This document shows, in pieces, positions 22,031 through 33,859 of a stretch of 64,000 nt of DNA (the first letter of the stretch is position 1; each line of letters begins with the position of its first letter). This DNA comes from Isochrysis galbana (Eukaryota; Haptophyta; Isochrysidales; Isochrysidaceae). The position numbers and the translations under genes were made by a program. The stretch covers positions 1,105,511 to 1,169,510 of the forward strand of contig CM030931.1 of assembly GCA_018136815.1 (NCBI GenBank). Reading direction: 5' to 3'. The notes under the pieces were generated by a model. The model was not told the origin of the DNA, ran no database searches, and saw only the letters and a list, made by a program, of their open reading frames with translations.

Positions 22031-22745
22031 GATGAGCGCAAAGCAGCCGGTGTCCAATCGTGATTCACGACACGATTGCCCACAGAAATCGATCGCAACC
22101 ATCACGCCTGAAGCTTTCAGGCCGGTGCTTGGCTAGATTACATGTTGAATCTACTAGTAGCCAAAAGAACGGGCGGTGGCGCCGAACAATGAGCGGATCC
22201 GACACTGTCAGAGAGAGGAGGGCCGCGTAGGCAGCCTCAACGCGGAGGCTCGTCGGCCACGCGTGGACGGCCGCGATGGTGAGCTTGTCCTGGTTCTCAA
22301 TGCCGAGTTCGAGAGAGGGCGAATCCTGCGAGGGGCGGGTCGGGATGGTCGGGGTGGGGCCTCTGGTGGCCAGCGTAATCGCGTGCGCACGCTGTGAGGA
22401 ACTGGGTGGGCTGCACGGGCAATGATGCCAGAGGGTCAGGGGGCGGTCGGACTGTCGGCAGCCCGACACGGCGCTGCATCGGGCGGGAATCAAATGCCGA
22501 ATGTAGCTTAGATATAATCATGGAACCGATCCCCCCGCGGGCGCGACCGCCAATTCCAATTCTTTACGGGTAGAGCGTGAGAGCGCGTGACGGAGGGGGG
22601 GAGAGGGGGGGCGAATCGCACCATTTCTTGGCGAAGATTTTCGTAGCGTCAGGTAGCCCCCCCCCGGAGCTTTTTTTTATTGGGCGATCGCGCATCGCGC
22701 CACGGTCAAAAAATGCAGCCCAACCCTTACTAGTAGTTAAAAAAT

Positions 22746-23612
22746 CAACTAAGTTTATACTTGGTTGACCCATGGGGGGGCACGAGCCCCTCCCTCTCTC
22801 CACTCCTCCCCTGCCATGGGGGAGGAACCACCCATCCTCCTGGCATGCCTGATGGCTTGCCAGGAGGCCACTGCCCGTACTGACCCACGACTTCCTTCCC
22901 CATTCCCCACAGGCTCGCCCCATTCGCCCATCCTGGCCCCTCGTGACCGGCCCAATGCTCCAACCCCCCCTCCCCCCCTGGTCGATTGGCAGACACGTGC
23001 AGCGTGGGGGCCCCAGAGGCTCGGGAGCGCCAGCGAGGGAGAGGCAGGGGAGGCCAGGGCCCAGCCCCAGCCTCCTCTGCCCCCTGTGAGCTGGCCTCCA
23101 GGAGCCTCCAGGGGCCGCCAGAGGGCAGCTGGAGGCCTGCCGCAGGCGCGCCATCGCGCGTGCCACAGGAGAGGGGAGAGAGAGCGCGGAGAAGGGGGTG
23201 GGCGCGAGCGAGAGCTCCGCCCACCGGAAAATCGGTAAGTCTCGCGCCTGTTTACAGGATAAGACGAGACAGAGTCAGAGTCGGCCGCCCACTCGGAGAC
23301 ACAGGAGGAAGGGGGGGAAAGATCACCGGGGGGGGGCGCGGGCCACCGGACACCGGACCATATCTAAGCCCTCCACCCCAATCCCCCTAGTAGTGTACGG
23401 GGGGAGCCGCCTGATAGCGGGGGGAGAAGGGCCGGGGGCCGGGGAATGGGGGTGTAGAGAGTATGCTACGTGCTACTTGTAGTGGGTAGTGGTTCCATTC
23501 GCCGCAAGTGCGGTAAGAATATTAAAAGTTTTTTAACTAGTAGTTAAAAAGCCCCTGTTCGACCGCCCTACTAGTGGGGTTGGCTAGGATATAACATTAA
23601 TTATTTTTATTT
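22746..23612 (+). mobile_element. Retroposon, full-length sense copy without visible target duplication
   Basis: It starts CAACTAAGTTTATACTTGGT and ends GTTGGCTAGGATATAACATT plus AATTATTTTTATTTT, the same ends as the two copies with target duplications. The 3' part includes the H block (23360-23470). The interior has the inverted pair GGCATGCC and GGCTTGCC near 22842-22860. No matching direct repeats flank it, so it may be rearranged. Confidence 0.7.
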
Positions 23613-24029
23613 TGTGTGTGTGTTGAGTGCTCCGCCCCTGCCAGAAGCCAGCATGGCCTTGTGTGGGTGGGGCCCGGAGAGAGACTGTGGAGTCCTGCGC
23701 GTGTGGCCACGCCCGCCCCCGCCTCCAGTCTTCGCCGATCGAGCCAACTTCAAATGGGTATCTCCTCACTCACCTAGTTGGACCCAGGAGCCCAGGAGCT
23801 CATCCTGACTGTAAAGGCGGAGAGCTTCTGCATCTGCGCGCCGCCATCGCCCTCCGCTCGGCCCGTAGAGAGCCCTTTTGTTTTTGGTGGGTTGAGCCCC
23901 CGGCCACCTTTTATCCGCGCGACTGTTGTGGAGAGAGACATCCTCGTCGGTTCATCTTCGGGGGAACTCGAAAAGAGGGAGATTCCTGCGAGAGGAGAAG
24001 ATGACCGAGAGACCGACCGACCGACCGCT

Positions 24030-24529
24030 CGGCGGCGTCTCTCTGGGTGGGTCCTCTCTTCTCTCTCTCTCTCTCTCCTGCTGCTGTTCCCTCGAATCGC
24101 AGCACGGCTCTCCTATACAATTTTGTATATCTCGTGGAGAAAGAAATGGGGAGACCCCTGCTGAGCTGAGAATGTTCGGCCCTGACTCTCCTCCTCCTCC
24201 CTCCTCATTCTCTTCTCTCTCTGTCTGTCCGTCTCTCTTTTCCCTCGTTCGCTCTCTAGCTCTCTCGTCCGTCTCACGCGTTTTTACTCTCTCTCTCGAC
24301 AATCATCTTCCCATCCTCCCTCTGTCTCTCCCCTTGTTTATTTCTCTGTTCTCTCTTCTTCTTTGACAAGTCAACGAGGAGGTGTGTGCCTGTGCACTCT
24401 CTCTCGGTCGGCCCTCTCTTCTCCTTTCCTCCCCTCCCCAACTTTCTTCTCTGTCTACTTCCGGCCTCTTTCTCGCCCCTCTCCCGCTTCCCCCCTCTCC
24501 TCCCCCCCCCTCCCTCCCGCGCTCCCCCC
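24030..24529 (+). promoter_or_regulatory. Pyrimidine-rich leader upstream of the ABCG gene
   Basis: About 450 bp of CTCTCT-type sequence leads into the ATG at 24530. It may be 5' untranslated region or promoter. The long frame extends upstream of the ATG only because this tract lacks stops. Between 23613 and 24030 I see no gene. Confidence 0.35.
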
Positions 24530-27500
24530 ATGGGCATGGAGGCTTCCGCGCGGCCGAGCAGCCTCGCGCCTTATGCTGAGCGGCCCGCCCGCCGCAGCCG
24601 CGCAGAGATCCGCAGCCGTGCGCGCTCTTCTAGCGCGCGGCCGGATCCCGTAGCCGTGCTCGCCTGCCTCGTGCTCGCCAGCGCCCTAGCAGCCGCGGCC
24701 GCACTGCTCGTGGCCGCGCTATGGCCGGGCTGCGGCGTCACACCCGCGAGAGGAGGGCCACCATCCACGCCTAGGTATCGCCGTATCTTGACACACTACC
24801 TCGAGCCCTGGCCGTTGGCGCATCCCATCTGGTCGGGCGGAGTGCACCTCAGAGCCCTCAACTCCAATGTACACCATCTGCGCAGTGCAGAAAGAGCGGC
24901 CTTGGTAGAGGGTTGGAATGCGCATCTTCGTTCTAAGACGACCAAGGAACGTACGACGGTGGGATCGACTGCTTCCAACGCCTCGTGGTTTCACCGCCAG
25001 CTTGCGGCGGGCGCCTGCGATAGCCCGAGTGACGTACTAGTTTGTGAAGATCTAGGCATAAGCGGATTCGCCGAAAAGATGAATGCATGCGGCCTGCAGT
25101 GCATAGGAATAGGAAGCTGCGTGGCAAACTGCATGGTCCGCAGCACCGGCTTATCGGAGACGTGCGCGAACTGCTACGGCGATGTCTCGAAGTGTACGCG
25201 CTCGAACTGCTTCTTTGTGTGCTTGGGAGGAAGCTCCCCTCGTTGTGACGCCTGCGCTGCCGCCAATTGCAACCCAGGGTTTCGCGCGTGTGCAGGAGAT
25301 CAATGTGCCTCGTTCGTGCTCCCTTCACCCCCATCGCCCCCGCCGGCTCCCCGCCCTCCACCTCGGTCGCCGCCGCCGCCGCCTCAACCTCCTCCTCCAC
25401 CACCTCCATCGCCAATCTCGCCTCGGCCACCTCCGCCATCTTCACCCCGTCCGCCACCTCCATCTCCCTACCCACCAAAGCCGTCGCCCCCGCCCCCGTC
25501 GCCAGCGTCTCCACCACCCCCATCACCCTACCCGCCGAGTCCCTCATCGCCACCTCCACGACCTCCGCCGCCGCCGCCACCGTCGCCTTCACCGCCGACC
25601 CCGATGCCGCCGACTTCGCCTCCGCCTATGCAACCTCTGGCCCCGCCATCATCTCCACCGCCAAGCCCCCTTCCCCCTTGGGCGCCACCACCGAACCTGT
25701 CGCCTCCACCTTCCCCGCCACCTCCATCGCCCTCACCACCGTCACCATCCCTGCCTCCGGGACCATCTCTGCCACCTTTGCTTCCGCCACCTTCACCCTT
25801 GCAGCCACCCCCATCGCTTCCTACGCCTTCACCAGTACAGCCCGCGCTATCACCGCCTTCCACCTCATCTCCGGCTCCGCTACCACCGCTACCATCGTCG
25901 CCTCTTCCTTTGCCGTCTCAGGCTCCGCTTCCACTGGCGCCCACCCTGCCCAAGGTGCCTTCTGCATCGCCGTCACCACCACGGCCACCACTGCCTGCAA
26001 CTTCACCCCGAAGTGTCCCCTGGCCCCCACCGAGCCCACCGCCGCAACCTTCATCTTCTATCCCGCCACCATCGCCACCACAAGTGCCACCGCCGTTACC
26101 ACGACCATCCTCGCCACCGCCGTTGCAACCACCACCCATGCTGCTCGCGCCATCGCCTAGCATGCCGTCCTCTTCACCCCTCTCACCACCGCGTTCCCCA
26201 ACGCCCCCTCCGCCAACTTCGTCTTTTCCCTCTCTTGAATCCCCCAAGCCGTTTGCACCACCATCACCACCAACGTCTTTCCCATCGTCACCGCCGTCAC
26301 CACCACCACCTTTCCCGTCCCTCCCTCCCCTTCCAGCCACACTTGCACCTCCCTCTCTGATTTTCACAAAACCACTCCCGCCGCTACCATCGCCACCTCC
26401 ACCACAGCCGTCGCCGAATCCGCAATCGCCACCATCGCCCCCTCCACTGCTGCCACCTTCGACTCCAATCTTGCCACCACCATCTTTGCCGCTTCCACAA
26501 CCCACGCAGCCAACCGCTTCACCACACATCCCACCATATCCTTCTTCACCATCGTCATTGCCGACGTCGTCACTTTTTCCGCCGTTGCCACAATCTCCTC
26601 GCCAACTTTCACCGACGCCACCTACAAGCATGGCGGCCCCCTCCCTACCTCCAAGATTTCCCACGCTCCCTCTCCCATCGGGCGTACCGGTGCTCTCTCC
26701 AACCTCACCATCCTCGCCACTCACTCCCAAAGAGCCCAGTCCACCTCCATCGCCGACCTTCTTGCCTGCGGCGTCACCTTGGGCACCACCGCCGCACGTC
26801 CCTTCACTGTCCCTCAACGTTTCACCGCCCGCCACGCCTCTCGCGCCACCCGTTCTAGCCTCAACACCCTATCAGCCACTTCTTTCGCCCATACTTTTTG
26901 CGCCCCCGATGAAACCGCCTGTCAGACCCGAGGAAGCGTCGCCATATCCGGTGCCTCCACCAGCTGAGCCATCGATATCAGCCCAGCCAGATTCGCCAAG
27001 TCCACCTCCGCCCCAGTTAGCCTTGCCTTCAAGCCCGCCCCTCGTTCCTGGCGCCTCCTTGCGGTACACGATCACTTCCTCGCTCTTACTAGGGGGTGAT
27101 GTCAATGAGTTCGAGGAGGACCGCTTTCGCAAGAACATCGCCCGAGCACTCGGCGTCAACGAGAGTGCAGTTCTCCGCGTCTTGATCTCCGGTGGCAGTG
27201 TGGCCGTGATAGCTGTCATCGAGGCAGCGTCCGAGGCGCAACAAGAGTCCATCGTTGGTATCTTAAATAGTTGGTCAGCCACCGTCGCGAGCGATGCCCT
27301 ACAGCTACCTGTTGAGAGCATACCATTCCCAGCAACGCGCGATGTTGAGGTTGTGCCAGCGCCATCTTCACCCCCGCAATCCTCTCTACTACCGCAGCCA
27401 TCGCCTCCCCCAGCCGCGTGTCCACCGCCGCCACCCTCCGAGTCGTGCGCTTGCGACGAACAACCGCAAGCTAATGTGTGTGACGCAGGGCTCAATGGCA

Positions 27501-30500
27501 CAAGCTGCCAGCTTTGCTCCTCCGATGACGGATGCGATGTGCTGCTGGGAGGCTTTGCAGGTGGCGGTGGAGGCGGCAAGTGCACGCGCGGCCTACTCCC
27601 GTGGTCAACCGCTGATTCCCAGCGAGGCTTTGAATGCGCCATCGAAGGATTGGGGGTGTTAGCCTTTGGCTGTGAACCTGAGGGGAGATGGGAGGGCGGC
27701 GTCGCGAGTGGCTCGTGCTCGGCAAGAGTACTCATCGATCAGACTAAGCTCGATTGTCGCGCACTTGGGTGTGAGTTCGTGGCGGGCAGCTATGGCGTAG
27801 GTTGCTCGGATATCGAGTGTGATGGTCTCGAACAGGTCGAGGGTCTTTTGCTCAGCGGCGCTGTCGAAATGACATGTCTCTCACCGGACGAGGCGGGGCT
27901 CAATTGCGGCGCTGCGGCACCCACTAGGTGCAGCATTTACATCGCGAGTCTCGATGCAACAGTAGGGGCACAGTGCGAGCAGGCGCGTTGTGCCCCAGCG
28001 ACGGCGAGCGCGACATGCGAGCCGACCGTGGAGACTTGCTCGCCTGACCATCCTATCTATCTTCAAATCCTCGCGTCGGTCGCACTGGGACTGTTCGCGC
28101 TCGGTGTCGCCGTTTCGCTTTGGGCGAAGTTTGGTGTCCCGCGTGCACGCACGCACCTGGCTCACGCGGACGCATTTGCGCGCGGCTTTGAAAATGCGCC
28201 AGCAGAAGACGCCATCTTGCCCAATGCCACATGTGAATCAGCCGAGACTAACCAAGCACCTTCGGTATGCAGCACCGCGAGATACTCTCACGAGGGAAAC
28301 ACCAGCCGTGCCGAAAATGGTGGGCTTGAAGGTGGCAGCGACGCTTTCCGGGCTGGCTTAGAATTGTGTGAGATGCTTAACGTAGTTCGGCCCATTCCGG
28401 TGCCGCCGCCATCTTTCGATTTTCATGTTTCTGTGCTGAGCTCTAGGACGCCCGCCGGCGCGGAAGCAGCATGTTCTTACGTGCTCAGTCCTATCTCGGA
28501 GTCATTACTGCCAGGGAAAATCGTTGGCGTCTTGGGGCCATCGGGCTCTGGCAAAAGCACACTGCTATCATCACTTGCGTCCGATGTAAGCGAAGGGCTG
28601 CGTGCTGAAAGCCATATGCAACTCGGAGACGTGCCCGCTGAAGATTTGCCACGCGGGATGATCGGCTACTGTGCGCAAGATGACGTACTTACGTCGACAC
28701 TTACACCATATGAGGCAGCCATGTTCGCAGCCACATTGCGCCTGCCGCGTTCGGTAACCGAGAAACAGCGCGCGCGCCTCGTCTGGTGTGTGTTGCGCGC
28801 CCTTCACCTCCAAAACGTTGCGGTCTCGAGCTCCATCGGTTCACGCCACGCGGGCGGTGGAGGCATTTCCGGTGGCGAGCGACGACGAGTTTCTCTCGCC
28901 ATCTTGTTGGTCTCTGCGCCTATGGTCCTGCTCGTGGACGAGCCAACCTCAGGCCTCGATGCACGATCGGCTCTAGTTGTCGGGCAGTTGTTGCGCGATA
29001 TTGTCTCGACATCAGGACGCACAGCCATGCTTTCCGTTCATCAGCCATCCTCCCGACTCTTCGCCACTCTAGATGACATCCTCCTTCTTGCCAATGGCGT
29101 GGTGCTTTATCGCGGGGCAAGATCAGGAATTCACAACTATCTCGTTGCCTGCGGGCTGCCGACACCGGCATCGGACTTGATTTCCATCTCGGACCACTTG
29201 CTCGAGCTAGCCTTCACCCATCCGCAGGAGCTGGCCGACGCTACTGCCGCCCTGTGCCCACTAGTTAATCGCGGGGATGAACACGTAGTTAGATGCGACG
29301 CCTTGCGATATGCACAGCACCGTGCTCTGAGGACGGGGGTGAGGAATGGTTGGGCAGCCACTATAACAGGGGCGCGCCGCGTGAGCTACGGCCGTGTAGC
29401 CCGTGAATTGGCGTGGCGATGTGGTGTGCAGCTTGCCAGGAATTCAACGATGCTGCGGATGCAACTCGGTGTCGCACTCGGTATGGCAGCACTCATGGGC
29501 CTAGCTTTCTTCTCCGTAAGCGCTGATGCTGCCGGATTCCAGAACAAGGCGGGTGCGATGCAAATCACTTTAGTTCTTTTCGCGTTTGGAGGCGTGTCGG
29601 TGTGCACCTCTCCACTCCATTTCAGTGCTTCAGTCGGCCCGTCTAGCTATCTATCATCCATCTAATTTGATGCCCTTCACCCCCACACACCGTGCGCCTT
29701 GAGGTGGGATCGCTAAATGCGCCCTGTCCACTTGATGTTGCTCCTGTAGATGCTTCCAGCGGTCGCCTCGGAGTGGGCTATTGTATGGCGAGAGTGGCAC
29801 TCGGGGTTTTACCCTGCGTGGCTCTACACTGTAATCAAGCTAGCCTTCGACTTGTGCGTCCTGCGCCTGCTTCCGTCCATTCTCTTCGGATCCGTGTTCT
29901 ATGCGCTAATGGGTTTGCGTAGGGAGCTGGATGCGTTCTTTCTCTTCCAACTTACGTTGGCACTAGCGAATGTCGCAGCGGGATTGTATTGCTCAGCCAT
30001 CGGGACTGCGCTTCCCGGCGCACCTGGCGCGGCCGCGCTTCTCGCAATTGTTACCATGCTCATCTCAACCACTCTTTCTGGTGCGCATGACTTGGGGATG
30101 GGCACAACGCCTCCTGTCGAATCGAATGTCGGCGTCATCCGTTGCCACTCATTGCGGACAGCGCGTGCGAGTTTGACATCATAGATAACCTTGAGCTCTT
30201 CCGATATCCGTAGGCCTAGAGCTCAACCTTCAAACACTTCCATCGTATCTTGCATGGCTTCCACGCCTCTCGTTCTGCTCCTACGCATTTGAGATTTTGC
30301 TCACAACTGAGCTCGAAGGCACCACGGTTCTAGTTGAGATACCCGGCGCGCCACCCGTTCGCTTAGGAGCCCAGGTACGTTTTGTGCGTTGCGGCGCTAA
30401 CGAGACGAACCACGAGTCGCCTCATTAGACCTATGCGCACAACGATCTTGCGCATCTTGAGCGTCTTTTGCCTAAGTTGCTCACGCACGTGGGGCTGTAG

Positions 30501-30977
30501 GTTCTACTCGACCTGTTTGGGCTCTCTAGCTCACGCATATGGACGGATCTCGGTGCACTGGTTGCTTTTGTCATAGGGGCATTTTGTCTAAATTGTCTCA
30601 TTGTGGCGGTCAAGCTCAACCGCCTCGTCACTAGACTGGAACAAGCCGTAGCAAGGGCACTAGGCCGGGGACGTTGCTCACGCTTTCTCAGAATGGCTAC
30701 GCGACCACAGCGTGCTGGCGTCCGAGCTTCAGCCGTCACGGCGGAAGCTGAGGCTGCAGCTAACGAACGAGCGGCTACTGCGCAAGCTGAAGTGGCCAAG
30801 CTTAAGGTGGAGCTCAGAGAAATGCGGGTTGAGCTCGAAAGATTACGCCACCTTGCACATCACATATCGGCGGCGCAGACGCAAGCTCGAGAGGAACCTC
30901 AAGGTGATTCGGCTATGGGTGACACAAGTCGACCGAATCCAATAAGTCCGCCTCCTCCATCCCCTCAGCGCATCTAG
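24530..30977 (+). CDS. ABCG-type half-transporter with giant Cys-rich and Pro-rich extracellular N-terminus
   Basis: ABCG half-transporters dimerise and export lipids or other hydrophobic compounds. Exons are 24530-29632, 29750-30080, 30214-30374 and 30501-30977 (2023 residues). Order: signal or anchor segment (about 38-62), Cys-rich domain (164-263), Ser-Pro/Pro tract (266-835), a SEA-like fold (about 843-935, RFRKNIARALGVNESAV), a second Cys-rich region (964-1170) and a membrane helix (1176-1201). The ABC domain follows with Walker A GPSGSGKS (K1342), signature SGGER (1447-1451), Walker B VDEP (D1470, E1471) and a VHQPSS His loop. The membrane domain spans the introns (WREWHSGFYPAWLYTVIKLA; ILLTTEL; VLLDLFGL; ALVAFVIGAFCLNCLIVAVK). 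The C-terminus is a coiled coil (AEVAKLKVELREMRVELERL). Plant ABCG24/28-type proteins share the Cys-rich-plus-helix layout, but the Pro tract and coiled coil are additions. The donor at 29633 (GTCGGC) is the least certain. Confidence 0.9.
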
Positions 30978-31234
30978 GCGTCTAGCACTTTGGCCCTCTG
31001 CCGAGCGCCTGCTGTCTTTGTGGTGCATCTTGCGGGCCTACCCCGTTCCTTGTCCGGTCCAAGTCCTACGTCCAACCTACTTCCCGAGGTACCTTTTGCA
31101 CACGGCAAGCGGTAGGTGGCGGCTCAATGTTTCGCCCGCATTAGAGGGCGCATTAGAGGGCAAATGTTGGCTAGCCACGTATTTGACTGGTAGTCGACTG
31201 GCTCTCCGCGCGCTTTGGTGGGCGAGAATAAAAC

Positions 31235-31675
31235 ATGTGAGCGTTAGTACCACTACTCCCACGAGCCCGGTACTATCACGACACTCCTCAATGCACCTGC
31301 CCACACGCCTTCAAGTGATGGCACAAGACACATACACATATACATCCCTACGAATCTCCCCCCTCGCAAACCCCCGGCTCCCATTATAACTCCCCACAAA
31401 TTATAATGAGGGAAAACCCAGTCAGGCGGACAGACCTAAGTCGGGCGACTCACCAAGAAAAAACACCGGGGGGGGGGGGGTCCTCTCGTCCATGAAGCTG
31501 AACGGCCCTTACACCCTTACAGCTCTCGCCGCGAGCGTTCCTCGTGAAATAAAAGACTACGCCTCGAGGTACCTGCCACAAGGGTCCCCGTAGGCGTCTT
31601 GAGCCTCTCCCTCCCCATCCCCCTCCTGTCGCCAGCCGCTCCTCTCCGCCCGTTTGCTTACGCAAACGGTCCATG
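31235..31675 (-). mobile_element. D-type element, partial copy
   Basis: It runs from GTGAGCGTTAGTACCACTAC to the palindrome region GTTTGCTTACGCAAAC (about 31652), matching 13066-13480. The second half of the element is missing and other retroelement coding sequence follows directly. Confidence 0.75.
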
Positions 31676-32445
31676 TGAGATCCTAGTCCCCGCAGACTGC
31701 GCGAATCAATTCCGAGCGGCCTTCGAAAACGAGACGAGCTTACGAGCTTCCAACACATTGGCATCCCCCCGCCCATCATCATCAAGTACAACACACTCGA
31801 AGACAAAGCGCAAGAACTCCCCCAGGCCTCCTCCAAAGCCCTCGCTAACGCCTTCCAAGGATGTGTCGGCCCATCTATCTGGTCGTGCGCAACTACAAGT
31901 TCGAAATGACAAATGAAAGAGCTCATATCCATCAACACGCTCGCAAAGGCGGTCGAAACCCAAGGCTTCTACTTCCTGCAAGGCAATCAAGAACGCACCA
32001 AGGTGGTCACCTCCGAAGGCATCATAATTACGCAAGGCAAAAAGGAGGTCTAGCCGCACCTGTACGTCGCACCGAAATCGGGCTCGTTTGCATCGTTCGA
32101 CTTTCCCCGCAAGATACAAGATACTTCTCAACATCAAGGGCCTCCCCTACCCCATGGACTACGCCATACGCAACTGCAAAGAACTCGGGGGCGAGATCAA
32201 AGACCTCAGCGTACACGCCGGTCTAGAGGGCTGCAAGGGCTACTTCAAAGGATACGCCATCATGGCGTTCAACTCACCGTTGCGCATCTGCACGTGCAAA
32301 GAAGAGCGCGAAGCGCGCCTTCTTGGCCAACAACAACGCCCACTCTCGCCTCCAAAGAAAACCCTCCACGACACAATCAACCCGGACGCCCTAGGCGCGT
32401 GCACCCGCTGCACAACGGCGCGGGTGCAGGCCTGTAGATGAAGAT
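31676..32445 (+). pseudogene. Retroelement ORF1-like remnant in several frames
   Basis: Three plus-strand frames each carry clear protein text in order: FQHIGIPPPIIIKYNTLEDK (about 31755-31860), MKELISINTLAKAVETQGFY (about 31915-32050), and RYKILLNIKGLPYPMDYAIR then GYFKGYAIMAFN (32115-32275). The last looks like the RRM-like or DUF4283-like part of a LINE ORF1, a guess from style. Stops and shifts separate the pieces, so it is dead. Confidence 0.6.
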
Positions 32446-32559
32446 GCCTGCGCCCCCGCAGGCCCTGCAGAGACCACGGCAGAGGTGTCGTTCCGTCAAT
32501 TGTGGGACATCAGTCGAATTGAGCGATCGAATGTCCACAGTTGTATAGAGCAGTATTTA

Positions 32560-33005
32560 AAAATTAAATGCAGACTAGCATAACAACTTTTTCTCTCTGC
32601 TTCCCCCCGCGGTGCATGTTCCCCCCGGGGGGACGCCGCGTTAGCGCTATTCCCCTGCGTCTCCTCTGAGACCGACAACTACATAAACACTCGATTTGAG
32701 AGATATTTCGCACGGATGGCTCACATCGGTGCACGCCGTGCATGGGCACGGCGCGATGTGCATCGGTCCCCCCGCGGAGACGCCGTGCGTGCGCATGTCA
32801 ACCTTTTCCCTCTGCGTACCCCCTAACCCCTAAGGCCCACAACTACGTAAACTAGCCGTATAGCGATGTTTCTTTGCGCAGCACATGTGATGACTTGCAA
32901 TCACATTGTGCACGCCGTGCGTGGGCACGGCGCGATGTGCATCGGCCTCCCCGCGCGGGGGCGCCGTGCGTGCGCATGGAAACTTCCAGGAAGGCACACA
33001 CCGTG
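32560..33005. repeat. Two-unit tandem repeat, about 179-bp period
   Basis: GTGCACGCCGTGC(A/G)TGGGCA, then GGCGCGATGTGCATCGG and GACGCCGTGCGTGCGCATG-like text begin at 32730 and again at 32909. The segments in between also align (ACAACTACxTAAAC). The core contains many CG-palindromic words. There is no coding support. Confidence 0.7.
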
Positions 33006-33239
33006 CGTTCACTCTTTCCGCGGGGGAACTCTGGACGCGGAGGGCGGTCGGGAACCATGGGGACACCCCATGGGACCGGGGAATCATTACCGTATATGGC
33101 GATAACATTAACGTAAACAGCTGATGTGTCTTTAGGTCCCCCGCCCCCCCCCCCCGGGGGGTCCCCTCCCTCCCCTTCGCCCTCTCATCGACCTACCTAC
33201 CAGAGAGAGAAGGCTCCTACTGCCTGCCTCCCTCCTCCC

Positions 33240-33740
33240 TCCTCGCTCACCCTCCAGCTCTCTCCTCGCGGAGGACAAATATCGAGGGGAGGGGGCAGTG
33301 CCCCCTCCCCCCGGTAGCACTCGGACACCTGGCTCGTCAGGCATGGCGGGATTCCGGGACGGAAAAGTTGTGTCCAATTAGCTGGTGGGGTTGGCTAGGA
33401 TATAACATTAATTATTTTATTATATTACACATATTCGAGTATTATTGTAAACGGACTATGGACATTTGATGGCTCAACTTGAATTATGTCTCATATTCGA
33501 CGAGACGCGACCTCGGGACGGAGGCCGCCGCCAGCTCGGTAGGCGTAGAAGGAAGGGGGGAACACATCACCCGGGTGGGGGGCGCGGGCCTCTGGGCCAT
33601 ATCTAAGCCCTTCACCCCCATCTCCATAGTAGTGCATGGGGTAAGCCGCCTGATAGCGGAGGGAGAAGAGCCGGGGGAGTGGGGGTGTGGGTGTAGAAAG
33701 TTTGCTGCGTGAATCACCGTGAAAGTAGTGGGTCCATGTT
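33240..33740 (+). mobile_element. Retroposon 3' end followed by H-type block
   Basis: 33270-33425 holds AGGGGGCAGTGCCCCCTCCC, GGCATGGCGGGATTCCGGGA and GTTGGCTAGGATATAACATT with an AT-rich tail. 33590-33700 holds the H block. The two blocks occur in the opposite order in the sense copy at 22746, so the region is rearranged. Confidence 0.7.
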
Positions 33741-33859
33741 CGGTAAGAATATTGTAAGGTTTCTACCTCCATAATCCTTCTTTTGACGCTATTACTATTG
33801 CAATCCCACAAAAAACCCTGATTGTTGTCGTGAATACAAGGGATTGTTGCATGACTTTC

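Noticed and set aside
22564-23224. Several 160-200 codon frames on both strands
   Set aside because: All are inside the retroposon at 22746-23612 or its GC-rich flank and are not kept in the other copies.
25918-26835. Long Gly-rich minus-strand frame
   Set aside because: It is the complement of the Ser-Pro/Pro tract of the ABCG gene. The plus frame is continuous with complete ABC motifs, so the minus frame is a composition artefact. The other plus-strand frames over 25182-26360 are rejected for the same reason.
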